Of a stretch of DNA of 64,000 nucleotides, positions 33,587-44,795 are shown piece after piece. The position numbers and the translations under genes are program-made. The stretch is taken from the NCBI RefSeq assembly GCF_964355755.1, contig NC_092672.1, forward strand, positions 20,644,501 through 20,708,500, read 5' to 3'. Positions within the stretch are counted from its first letter, which is position 1; the number at the start of each line of letters is the position of its first letter. Source of the DNA: Antedon mediterranea (lineage: Eukaryota; Echinodermata; Crinoidea; Comatulida; Antedonidae). Under the pieces are notes generated by a model. That model did no database searches. It was given only the letters and a program-made list of their open reading frames with translations, and was not told where the DNA came from.

Positions 33587-33685
33587 AATGGCACTACAGC
33601 GTTGATGTGTGCTGCTTTGGGAGGTAATGCAGCCATCTGCCATCAACTTATTGATGGTGGAGCTGATATTAACCTACAAGATAAG
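33587..33685 (+). CDS. ankyrin-repeat protein gene, exon 3 (one complete ANK repeat)
   Basis: The exon is exactly 99 bp (33 codons, phase 0), between ATTTTCAATAG and AAG|GTAAGT. It encodes NGTTALMCAALGGNAAICHQ followed by LIDGGADINLQDK. The ankyrin consensus G.TALM.AA..G....C..L...GAD.N..D is matched from TALM through GADIN. The one-repeat-per-exon, phase-0 layout is the classic substrate for exon duplication. Intron 2 (27000-33586) is packed with SINE, MITE and Helitron-like insertions. Confidence 0.92.
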
Positions 33686-33809
33686 GTAAGTAATACGCAC
33701 ATTTTTTAAATAAAATTATTGAACCTTCAGTGAAACAAATCAATGAATTGAAACTATTGTTTTAGAATTTATATGCTACCACCACTATAACTTTAGGAAA
33801 ATCATATAT

Positions 33810-34057
33810 TGTCTCTTAGTGTACGTGAATTCTGTAATCCGATTGGTCAATATATGAGATATAATTCCGTATTACGCCCATTACTCAGTCAAGTGGATCA
33901 GAAGGGTAATATATCCCGTATACCTGTTTGATGTTTCTACGCGCGCGGTGTTTATGTATTGTATTTTTGTCGTTGAGCGCATGCGTAGTTGTGATTTCAA
34001 CCATCGAATATGAACCAGTCTCTTGTCCAATTGCTTATATGTGTACACTAAGAGATA
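33810..34057. mobile_element. ~248-bp MITE-like element
   Basis: TCTCTTAGTGTAC (33812-33824) and its exact reverse complement (34043-34055) bound a segment with a CpG-rich centre (CTACGCGCGCGG, GAGCGCATGCG), about 125 bp downstream of exon 3. The short frames on both strands inside it are not genes. Confidence 0.6.
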
Positions 34058-34099
34058 AAATCGTTGCACCCTATAATAACACAATACTGGTGTGTGTAC

Positions 34100-35720
34100 T
34101 GTATATAGGTCAATATAGAAATGATGTAATAACTTATTTTCTTCTCACATAAAACATTTTACATATTCTCAAAATATTCTGTTTAAACTTGCAATCAAAT
34201 GTTTGTATTAAGAAAATGTATACTTCAAGTTACTTGTTTACAACATTAATATGTGTATTCAATAATATACACATTTATTTTCCATAATTCGTTGCCGAAT
34301 GCTGCTTTAGAAATAAAGTGTGAAATGAATTTTACAGCACAGTTTTTAAATATTTTTGCTATTGATTATAATAATTTAACTACTATACTGTAAAATAAAA
34401 AATGCTGATAGCATACACCTAATCATCAAAGTTTGTACAGTTAAATGGTATCAAAGTCAGTATGTTTTATAAATTGATAACATTCAATAGAATGCTCATA
34501 ACACAAACTTTATTCTTTTGAATATTTAACTGTATTTTAGTATTAGGCAGGTTAGATAACAGGAATAACATTTGTTAATATAAGTTTAAAAAATAAATGT
34601 ACATTTTAAAAAAAGGTTGTGAATATGAATCATGTCTATCATCAACCTCCACCTTGATTCCTTTGCTCTTTATATTTTACACATATATTATACAAAATTT
34701 CATATTTTGGGTGGTATTGTTCTGTATAATTTTGAAGATTCTAAGTTGTTTAAATTTAACCAATGGCAGCATATCATATTGAGTTGCTCCTACAGCCTTG
34801 TGTTAAATGTTAGTTGGAACCATTGTTATAATTTGAAATCTTTCGGTTTATGAACCAAATCCAAGCCTATTAAATTCTATTGGCTTGCTACTCATATATC
34901 TTATATAAATTTAGCCATTAGGCCTTTCAACAATCTACAACATTCTAATTTTTATGGGCTAATTAAAATGCAGTATTATTATTATTTGAATTTTCGAAAT
35001 CTATAGCGTTAAGCTAATCTTGGTTTATTTAAAACGGATTTTAAATTGCTAAAAGATCACATAACCAAAAAAAACTTGTAATTTTTATTTTTTGGTGTTA
35101 AACAGTTTATGAGAAAAAATTGCCTTACTTGAAGCGTAACAGTATTGTGGTTATAATCAAGAAATTGCAAATTTCAAGGCAATTAAATTAGTTTACACTG
35201 ATAAAGGTACACACAAGTGTAGCCAACAATTCTTGAGTAAGCTACATTTTAATTTCTACATAATGCATTGCTCTATAGTTCTAAATTTACGACTGAACCT
35301 CGCTCTTCAATATTAGTTTGAATTATACTAAATTGTTTGGTCTATAAATGAAAGGAAAATTTCTTATATAGTAGTTTTCATTAATTCATTTATTTTTAAT
35401 CCCATGAATTATTAAACAAATAATTACATATCTAATATGTATTTTTGTTTATGTGCATAGTAGGCTAGATAATAAGCAGCACTCAGCACAATCAATTGAT
35501 TGTCTACAAGATTGCAATTGTACAACTCTGTCAATAACCAATGCAAATTACATATAATTCTAGCATTCAATTTGTTATCAAACAATAGATAACAAATTTA
35601 ATACATAGCAAAGCAGAATTATTTCTATGAATTAAAATGTACCACATGTATAGTAATGAACACAATGATGATGAAAACAATTATGAAGTATTATATCAAG
35701 AAGATATACTGTCACACTTT
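34100..35720. other. intron 3, unannotated AT-rich part
   Basis: No exon, RNA or repeat was recognised. The overlapping frames at 34597-34853 carry no domain. Confidence 0.5.
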
Positions 35721-35724
35721 GTAA

Positions 35725-35880
35725 TAAATCAAATCAAATCAAATCAAATCTTTATTCGTTCCATATACTAAATTGTACATGGAAAAATTGTTTTCCTCGA
35801 TAGAAAAATATGGTAAAACATTCATAATGACATAATACATAGAACAGGGAGTAATAACAACTCCCTGATCTGATAGTGAA
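35725..35880 (-). mobile_element. 3' tail of an L2/CR1-like LINE
   Basis: On the minus strand the segment ends in TATGGAACGAATAAAGATTTG followed by (ATTTG)n, about five pentamers. A short 3' UTR ending in a pentameric microsatellite instead of poly(A) is typical of CR1/L2-clade 3' ends. Only the tail is present. Confidence 0.55.
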
Positions 35881-36530
35881 GATGATACACCTTTAAAGCT
35901 GTTTTTCAACTTTCATTTTGCATTAGTGTTTAGTGGTTACAAAAATATATAAACCACAAAATGATAATTGTCCAACGCTTTCTGTGTACCAATCCAGTTG
36001 TACCCAATGTTTCAAATTAATTGATCAAAAATATTTGTGGTTAATTAAATTAAATTCCACAAATGTAAAATTTATGGAGGGCGACATTCACTAGTTTATC
36101 TAAATTTTGTGCACAATAAAAAGAAGTTTGCTATTCATTTTGTATAACAAACACATGGAATATTTTAAAACACATTTTGTTTCTATTGTTCACTAATCGT
36201 TGTATACAAATATTGTTTTATAGCATTGCTATGTTTTAATATTGTTGGTGTTCCACTTTAGTGCTTTTTGACAATTAGGCTTAAATATAGTTGTTACTGT
36301 GTACAAAACAATATCAGTTTTTTTTGTGGCAACAGTGTACAGTTATATGCTCTAATTTAAAATATAATCTTTAATGTGTATTATTATCAATACATAATGC
36401 TATACATTATGTTTTTTCACGCTATGGTCATAAATTTCCATTTGAAACACTTTATAAAACATTGAAAACAATAGTGTCTTGACCATTTTATTAAATTAAA
36501 TATTTTTTTTAAACAGTATTTAATCAATAG

Positions 36531-37245
36531 TTAAAGGTGTATTGTCCTCAAAATCATGAAAAATGAAGATTAATTAAATCAGATTTTGAATATGTTATTT
36601 TGTAGGGTTTTAATAAAGTTACTGTAAGTATCACTTCCGTAGAAAAAAAACGAAAAATAATATTGTTTTAACTTATAAAATGACAAATAAATGGTTAAAT
36701 TCAACCAAAAACCCATTGACTGGCAGCCAATTTGAACATTTTTTCATTAAAATATTTAATTTGAAATATTTTCAGGTAAATACATTTTTTTTGGATCAAA
36801 TTTTTGGTCAAAATGGATAACTATTATGTTACATTAAAATGGCATATTCAACATATTGTTCAAAATAATTTTTTTTTTCAGGCAGACATTACATCTTTGA
36901 CAAAAACACTTAAAATTTCACAAACCTTCAATTTTTTTTACATATGATTTTGTATTTTAAAAGTGCAATTTTCACAAATTGTTTTTTAGACAAGTCACTT
37001 ATATGCCCATGATCCCTGTGTATTATAATTATCAAAGATGCTAGTTGTACTGGATATTTTAGTATGATGTTTTATTCATCATCTTTATTAATGTATTTTG
37101 CCATACTCTTTTTTATTGTCAACACACTACCAACTCTGTCCACCACCTCCTCCTCATTAAATAGTGAAGAGCAATGATATTAAAGGATGTAATATACACC
37201 CATTTTAGACCCATTTTTAGTTTTCCATAATACATTACAAGGGCC
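36531..37245. repeat. dispersed repeat family A, copy 2 with extra 3' part
   Basis: The first 300 bp match 4951-5240. The later part (ATCAAAGATGCTAGTTG, TTGCCATACTCT, CAACACACTACCAACTC) matches 44200-44420 and 59545-59720, tying this intron repeat to the A/B segment downstream. Confidence 0.7.
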
Positions 37246-37249
37246 TATA

Positions 37250-40200
37250 CATTTTATATTACACAGTGCCCTCACTCATCATTTATTTTACTTTTTAAAA
37301 TTTCTTTTTTTGTTCGCACTTTCAGTACCAGTGTACTGTTCAACAAAAACCAATGTACTTGACAGTGATTATTTTGCTTTTTATTAAAAGAAAGAAATTA
37401 ACAAACACAAATAAAAAATAAAACTTGGTCTACTAAAATCCGTAAATAAGTGCATATATATTAAAAGCTTTGGTTGCAGTGCAAGTTAGTTGACCAATAA
37501 CCAGTAATTTGTTTAGTTTTGATTAGGTGTACTGTAATAATATCATAGGCTATAAAACATGTACATTTACTATCAAAATTTATATCCTAATGAATTTCAA
37601 CATTTCTTAAGAGCTACAGTAAATGTAACTTAGTCTACAACCTAGTTTTCCTGATAATATCTATCTGAGATAAAACTTTGTTTTAATACACTTATTGATA
37701 GATTTGATAATAAAACAAAGGGATTGTCATTGGCAACCCTTATCACCATGGTTAGGAAAAGACTGAATAAGTCAAATTGTTAAAGACTGTTCGTTTCATG
37801 TCCAGGATTTGAATTATTTAATTTTTATGCGGGGAAATTACTATTAGTCAATCAATGAATTCTACTACAAATAGAAATATGTTGTAAATGCAATATTGTG
37901 GGCATGCAATGCATGGTGGTGGGGTGTTTACTCAAGGAAATAGTAGGAGGAGGTGGGAGGGTTGTCCAAATGATGTTCTATGGGGATTATTCAAAAAAGG
38001 GTGTTTAATCAAATTGTCATTCATGCACCCTACCAGGTCCCCATCTCTGAAACCTATCAGCACTACTTCCAGCCAGGTCCAATACATTTTCTAGTAAAAA
38101 GACCCCCACCTTCATTAACAACCCAGAAAATGGGCATTTGATATGGAACACAATCTAAATTGTTTGTCACCGAAGTTGAGCTTGAGTGACAGTCGATACT
38201 GAAACACACATGGAATTTGATTTAGTGATTTGAATAAAATAAATTTAATTAATTTCAAACAATGACAATTTATTTAATTTATTTAAAAATTGATATCAAA
38301 ATATAAAGCATTTTGTTCATTTAATCTGGGGATGGCAATTGGGTAAAAAATAAATAATAATAATTTAAGTATAGCTAGTGAAATAGTTTGTTTAGCAGAA
38401 TTGCTATGGAAGTTTATTCAATAATATAGTTCTACTGTTACCACTATTACATTCTAGAATGATTAATTAAAACCAAACATGTTGAGTGCTTTTCTTCCTT
38501 TTTAGCTTACATACATTTTGCCATTTTGGTGCTTAATATCAGGTGAATAGCATTAAAGTTGGCACCACCTGCAGTTGATTGAATGTATCAGTTAAATGTT
38601 CTTGATTATAATTTCCAGGGCATGGACCTATTATCATTGATACAACTGAAGTATCTTAACCCTTATCTATCTTATCTAGTTTGTTAACTCTTCTCAAAAT
38701 GAATTAACAAGGTTCTTCTAGATAATGTAGTGTTTTTTCGTTTGTTTTTTTGTTCACTTGCCTAATTTTAGGTCTTGAAATTTAAAAATGAATATTTGGT
38801 TGAAAGAAATGAAAAAATGATGAAAATGAGAGCCTCTGTTTAGGATGTACACCTTTATGTATTAAACAGTATAGTTGTAAAACAAAATGAGAGTGATAAT
38901 GGGTTATTACATTCTATATACTTAAATTATGCATGGCTACGTATGGCTGTGTATTAATTATATAAACAGTTTAATTTTCTATTAATACCAAACATATTGG
39001 ATAATCATTTGACTAATATCAAAAAAAGTTTATTGTTTAATAATATTTTGCTTTTATAAATAATCATAGTTATACTAAATAAAATACCAAAAAGTAATGA
39101 ATTTATTATTTAAAGTTTTTATTATTCTAATACACAACAGAAATTAGTTTTGCTTATTATTAGTCTGTGAATCTTTTTAGTTTCTTTGTAATAATAGTTA
39201 TTTCTTGTTTATATTGTTTTAAAAGTATTTGTACTAAAAAAATATTACTTTAATAAGTAGTATTTTTAATGATTTCAGTAGGCTGTTAATCATTTTAGTT
39301 GTATGCCTAATTACTGTAATTATATTATAAATTGTCAATATTATCTTGTAGTTTAAAAAGTATAAACTAAAATATAATAAATTAAGACTCTTTGTACACA
39401 TGTTGTACATCATTGCTTTTTTTGTTGTTGTACATCATTGCTTTTTTATACCGTTGCCACCGCATTTTCGGTCTTTGCAATACCCATGTTTATACTGTTA
39501 TATACATTAATATCTTTCCTTTTTTAGTAGTGCCATCTATGTTTTGATATTTTCCAAAAATGTTATAGTGCATGCTATTAGTGTGGACATACTATCATAA
39601 AACCTCTCAATATTTCATTTGTTCAAGTTGAGATGTCATACTTTAATTCATCGTTCACATCAGCAGTTGATTGAATGTAATGTTTAAATATTATCTACTC
39701 AACAAAAATATGTTCCATTTGTATAATGTACAGTAAGCATTAATAAACTTTACATTATTTTTTCTTTGCGTATCTAAATACCCTATAAAGTATGAATACA
39801 CATGTGGTTGATAACCACAATAAAATAAAATATAGATAAATTGGCCAGACAAATTGGTACACATACTGGCCCACATCTTTCTGTTTCACTACATTATACT
39901 GGTACTGCCAGTAACTGCTGCTGCTAATAACATTATCAATTCCAATTATTCAGACAACAATGAATACAAATAAAAAACAACAAAAAAACAACTTTTTCCC
40001 ATAAAAAAGACTTTCTGAGATAACAGTTTTAATTATTGTTCTTTCTTCATTAAATGCTATTTTTTAAATTGATATTCTATTTAATAATTTAAGAAATAAA
40101 GATTTATTATCAATTATTTTTGTTTAAAAATCAGTAGTAAACATTTTGTGTCACATAAAAATAGTTTGAATTACTATAGACAATAGTACTATGCATATTC

Positions 40201-40300
40201 TTAGTGGCGTTACTCCTTAAGGTTGGAGTGACCCACTCATACCCCCAAACATTTCAGTGAACAAAAACATGTATAATTTGTCATGAGCCTTCGTTGTACA
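37250..40300. other. intron 3, unannotated AT-rich part
   Basis: No exon or element was recognised. A small direct repeat TTGTACATCATTGCTTTTT occurs near 39402 and 39427. The frame at 37888-38094 has no recognisable domain. Confidence 0.5.
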
Positions 40301-40310
40301 GCAGCAGCCG

Positions 40311-40323
40311 ACAAACGTACTCA

Positions 40324-40397
<74 letters not shown>

Positions 40398-40409
40398 CGA
40401 GTACGTTTG

Positions 40410-40447
<38 letters not shown>
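40311..40447. repeat. (TA)n tract inside an inverted repeat
   Basis: ACAAACGTACTCACTAAT (40311-40328) and ATTAGCGAGTACGTTTGT (40393-40410) are inverted with one mismatch around about 64 bp of (TA)n. A second (TA)n tract follows to 40447, where a SINE has inserted. The structure should extrude readily as a cruciform and is prone to length change. Confidence 0.85.
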
Positions 40448-40450
<3 letters not shown>

Positions 40451-40790
40451 GGCCATACTGCGTTGAAACACCGGTTCTCGTCAGATCACCGAAGTTAAGC
40501 AACGTTGGGCCCGGTTGCGTTCTGGATGGGAGACCGTCTAGAAATCGTGGCGGGTGCTGTATATACTGGAGAGTGATGGTGTAATGGTAATATCGGACTA
40601 GCATGTGATAGGCATGGGTTCGAGGTTATCTGTACCATACTAATTGCATCCTTAGGCAAGATGCTTTACTCTCATTGCCTAATCTGGTAGGCGCTGCACT
40701 GCTGGCTGCCGTAGGTCCGTGGAGGGCCTAATCCGAATTTCCTCACTGAGGACAAAATAATAAAATAATAATAATAATAATATATATATA
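40448..40790 (+). repeat. compound 5S rRNA / tRNA SINE, copy 2
   Basis: This is nearly identical to 27524-27860 over its full length, and its 5S part is closer to canonical (GATCACCGAAGTTAAGCAA). The tRNA B box is GGTTCGAGGTT at 40617-40627. The tail is an ATAAT-type repeat running into (TA)n. The high identity of the two copies points to recent activity of the family. Confidence 0.88.
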
Positions 40791-40860
40791 TATATATATA
40801 TTCAGGTTGAAATTTTCAGACCGTTTGGATAGAGTGCTCAATACCAAGGTAGAGCATAAA

Positions 40861-41061
40861 TAAATAAAATAACAGCAGAAAACTTGGTTACTTCATTGTT
40901 TTAATCACTACAAATTTGTTTCGTACGACCAGCATGTAGCTGGCCGCACTCTTCAGGTGAAATATCTGAAGAGTGCGGCCAGCTACATGCTGGTCGTACG
41001 AAACAAATTTGTAGTGATTAAAACAATGAAGTAACCAAGTTTTCTGCTGTTATTTTATTTA
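40861..41061. repeat. perfect palindrome with 96-bp arms, Penelope-like terminus?
   Basis: 40861-40956 and 40966-41061 are exact reverse complements around a 9-base loop (GTGAAATAT). The arm sequence CTGAAGAGTGCGGCCAGC ... GTACGAAAC followed by a T-rich end resembles the CTGAAGA...CGAAAC signature seen at terminal repeats of Penelope-like retroelements, which can carry hammerhead ribozymes. On the left the element continues outward (GAGTGCTCAATACCAAGG), which the right side lacks, so this is a head-to-head junction of one full and one truncated copy (inference). Confidence 0.85.
40966..41013 (+). ncRNA. candidate hammerhead-like core
   Basis: CTGAAGA (40966-40972) fits the hammerhead CUGANGA box. 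It is followed by an 11-bp stem II (GTGCGGCCAGC with GCTGGTCGTAC, two G-U pairs) closed by a TACAT loop, then GAAAC (41000-41004). ACAAATTTGT follows as a minimal stem III and A41013 as the cleavage-site H base. Stem I is weak or absent, so activity is doubtful unless a dimer forms. The left palindrome arm carries the same core on the minus strand. Confidence 0.35.
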
Positions 41062-41267
41062 TATATATATATATATATAATAAAAAAATTCATTATCTAT
41101 ATACCCAATTCGCCAAAAATATTTACCATAGAGGAAGTATTGTTTTGACCATTAATTATTCAATGATAATCTGACGTTAATTATACTTAGCCCCTATGTT
41201 GACAGCCAAAACATTGTTTATTGAACATAGGTCAAACTAATGTCTATATACATCTCATAGACTCTCT

Positions 41268-42122
41268 GGGCCTGTTTCTATAGAGCAGAGAATACGGTTT
41301 TGAATACCGTTCTTTTCAAGAACCGTTTTTTCTTGCCAGCAGAAATGGGTCCCCGCAAAAAACCACAAAAAAGAACCGATCTTAAAAACGGTTTCAAAAA
41401 CCCCAATTGATTGCGGTCTCGATCGCAAAGAACCGTTCTGAAACCGGTTTCCGCGGAGCAATTTTTAGCTGCAACACAATCGCGGTCTCAATTTGACCCC
41501 AAAAACTGAACTCTGCAGTCTGCTGCACTGGGATGATTGCGGTCAACTCGCAGTCAAACTCGCGCGATAGGACCTAGGCCTAAGTCATTTTTATTTCTCT
41601 AGATAGTGAGTATTTTATTTAACTAAAAAATGTTGACCGATGCTATTACGAGGTTCGTAAAAAATATGTGAAGGAAAGAAGATGAGGGGACTTGTCGGGA
41701 GTCGAAAGAAAGACTCGCGTATAACTATAATAGGCCTATATGTTTTTAAGAATATTGTAAAGCGTGTGAAAAATAGACGAGTTCAACTTGACAATATCAG
41801 AGGGTGCGACGTACCTATACTTTAACCAAGGACCACAATAACGTTTCAGGTAATAATTCCCCCTTCTATGATGAAATGGATGCTATTTCTTGGGGATCGC
41901 GCTATGCGAAAAAAAGTAAACATGACCTCGATCAAATCGCGCTTCCGCCTAACGAACTGCATTGTGGTGTATATAATGACGTCATTCATAACGAACGCAC
42001 ATGGACGGAACCGGTTGTATTGGAGTAAAAATTGAGCTGCAACGCGATCTTTATTTATAAACAACAGCCGAAACCGGTTTCCAAAAAACCGTTCTTTTTT
42101 TATTTTTCAATAGAAACAGGCC
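41268..42122. mobile_element. ~855-bp TIR element with RGGCCTGTTTCTA ends
   Basis: GGGCCTGTTTCTATAGAG at the left and CAATAGAAACAGGCC at the right are inverted. Internal AACCGTT / AACGGTT and GAAACCGGTTTCC words repeat near both ends, like subterminal transposase sites. TCT flanks both sides (41265-41267 and after the right end), but a 3-bp TCT duplication is not convincing. The CpG-rich interior has short overlapping frames (41804-42028 and its complement) without a domain. The superfamily is unresolved. Confidence 0.65.
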
Positions 42123-43627
42123 TTCTGTGCGCATGCCCAGTTTGAGTTAAAAAATTCCCATTTAGACTCTTTTCCCAGACGTGCTTAGAGGTGTGCTCAT
42201 GTCCAGTTTGTGTTTCTAAATACCCATTTGTTCAGCCTTAATAAACTATTATAAGCCTTGAATGTAACTGCCTACAAAAAAAAACTTGTTGTGTACTTTT
42301 TGAAAATTTACTTTTTCATTAATTTTATTTACTGAAATATAAAACATTTCAATAGAATAAGCAATGATTGGAACATGTGATACAGCACTTTATTTGTTTA
42401 TTGGTATACTCAGTATGCATGGTCTACTAGGAAAGTTGTATGTAGCCTCAGTGAATATTATTCACATCCTATACACAATATATATTATTCCACTGTTTGT
42501 CTTCAATGTTCATCAAAATAATATATTAATATTTATTAGCTTGTTATAAAATCATTAGTTATAGGATTTATAGTATAGATAATTTTTAGTTGCATTGAAT
42601 CTTTTTCAAATGTTGGTATATACACATGTGAATCAATAATGTTTATTTCTTTGTTATAATTACTGTATAATGACTTATTTCCAGTGATTTTTTTTATATC
42701 TTTGAATTAAAAAGAATAACAATTTTTATGAATTTGTTTTAATGTAAATTTTATTAATTTTTTGTAAGTCAATTCAATAAGTATAACACAAATAATAAAG
42801 ATCTTAAAATCTATTAAACTGTATAAATGTTAAGTTTGCATTTCTTATGTACTGTATTGATTTTCAGATTCAATATTTTTCACATTGATATGATTTGTTA
42901 GGTTGTTGGTATTCAGGCATCAGCCAAACCTTTACCCATTTTAATTCTCTGACAGGCTTGAGCTATCCAGGGAGGTATAAAAATGATCACGGTGTTTCTA
43001 AAAACTGTCCATTTGATCTAACAACTTTAAAAATTAAAACAAATATGGTTAAAAAAGATGTCTACAATTAAATTGTCCATCTTTTTTTTATCAGATTAAA
43101 CTCAAGATTAACATTGTTAATGTTACCATCAATATTTAGACTAATATGCTACACTTGCAAGAACTTGTACTAGCTAAACTCCACCACCACACCATAGAGC
43201 AATGAACTATTTCTTTGCTCTATCATCACATAAAGGATAATTAACATAATGCAGTTACTTAAACATGCCCCTGAAAGTAAAAGTTTGTATGCCAAACCTT
43301 CAGTAATTTAATATTTAAAAAAATTTATATAAATAAAACTAAATGTGATTGATAATTTTAATACCAGCAACAACATTTTGACATTAAAATTGAAATAATA
43401 CAAAATTGTATAAAAGTATATAACATAATTATCATATTAATAAAAAATTATATACAAAAGTAGAAATCAAATTCAGAAAACTAATTTGACTTGGTTCATT
43501 GCGTATGATGATGCAGTAAATAGTTGCAAATTGATTTTTGTAAAGTAACCCTCTGTATAAATTACATAACAAATGAATATGTGCAACTGTAAGATATAAC
43601 CAATATTGTATGTATTTCATATTATAG
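42123..43627. other. intron 3, final AT-rich part
   Basis: No element or exon was recognised up to the acceptor of exon 4. Confidence 0.5.
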
Positions 43628-43726
43628 GATGGTTGGACAGCTTTGCATTCAGCAGCAGCCTCTGGTTACACAGCTTGTTGCAGCCTGCTGGTGAATGAAG
43701 GAGCAGTTGTCAATCTATCAGACAAT
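43628..43726 (+). CDS. ankyrin-repeat protein gene, exon 4 (one complete ANK repeat)
   Basis: The exon is 99 bp (33 codons, phase 0), between ATTTCATATTATAG and AAT|GTAAGT. It encodes DGWTALHSAAASGYTACCSL followed by LVNEGAVVNLSDN, a textbook ankyrin repeat (DG.TALH.AA..G....C..LL..GA.VN..D). Joined to exon 3 it gives LQDK-DGWTALH without gain or loss of a residue, so no exon is missing between them. No further repeat exon was seen in 43727-64000, so the next intron is at least about 20 kb, or the remaining exons are missed or out of frame by eye. Confidence 0.93.
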
Positions 43727-44787
43727 GTAAGTCATCTTCATTATTATTCATTTTCATTTTTAAATATATAACATTTTATTTTTTAATTATAATGGTCTTT
43801 TGGGTAATAATATTTAATGTATAAAACTTCATTGATGCTGAAATTGGCATAATTTGAAGTTATTCAATATATTTTTTTTTTATATTTAGTCATAAAAATT
43901 GCTATGACACTACATTAACATTTTGTCATGTATTTCCATTGAACAATTAAAACAATGAAAATGATAGTGTCAATTTTACTTAACTAAACTACAGCAACAT
44001 GCTATATGCACAATTGCAATATATCATCCTTATTCCAATGTTGATATACAGTAATTTAAACAGTATTATGAACACTACAACTTCACAAAATTTCAATTTT
44101 TCTTTAGATCATTATGATTTTGTATATCTTAAAAGTTCATTTTTTAACAATATTTTTTAATAACTTTTGAAACACTATGATTCTACCTATATATCACATA
44201 GAGGTACAAATGATCAAAGATGCTAGTTGATAGACATATAGACTGTATTCATTTACTTTATAATTATCATCATACTCATTTGCCATACTCTCCTTTATTC
44301 CTTTCAACAACATCACCACCAACTCCAACCACCTACTGGTTTTAGTCACCAAGGATGATGATGCAGAATTTGGTTGAGCGCCAAAGTGATCTTTTATTAC
44401 ACACCCACATTATAGTTTTTTTTTATTAGGTTGTAATTAATGATTTTTTCCATACAATATAAGATACAGATAGTATATCTGCCACTTATCTTTTATCTAT
44501 CTTTATTTATTCTTTCTTTATACTCAGAATAACTTTTTTAAAGTGACACATCTAAAAACAACAATAAAACTGAAATAGTGGTACAAATATAATTTGTTTA
44601 TTTACCGTACCTAGGTTTTAACAAATCACCTTACATAATAATTACAGTATCAAACCACCATTACAATGTCATAAAAAATTTGTAAAAATAAACAAATCAT
44701 CATTAGCATAACTAGGTGCAATATTTTTAGTCTATTGAAAAAAATGTTTCTTTCTTAAACATTTATTTAAATATACATACACGTCAC

Positions 44788-44795
44788 ATAGTAAA
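44788..44795. repeat. 8-bp target-site duplication (3' side of the LINE)
   Basis: ATAGTAAA is repeated at 48132-48139. The uninterrupted paralogous site in copy B (60047-60054) has it once. Confidence 0.8.

Noticed and set aside
40281-40604. Frames of ~100 codons with (IY)n repeats on both strands
   Set aside because: Translation of (TA)n and of the 5S-like SINE.
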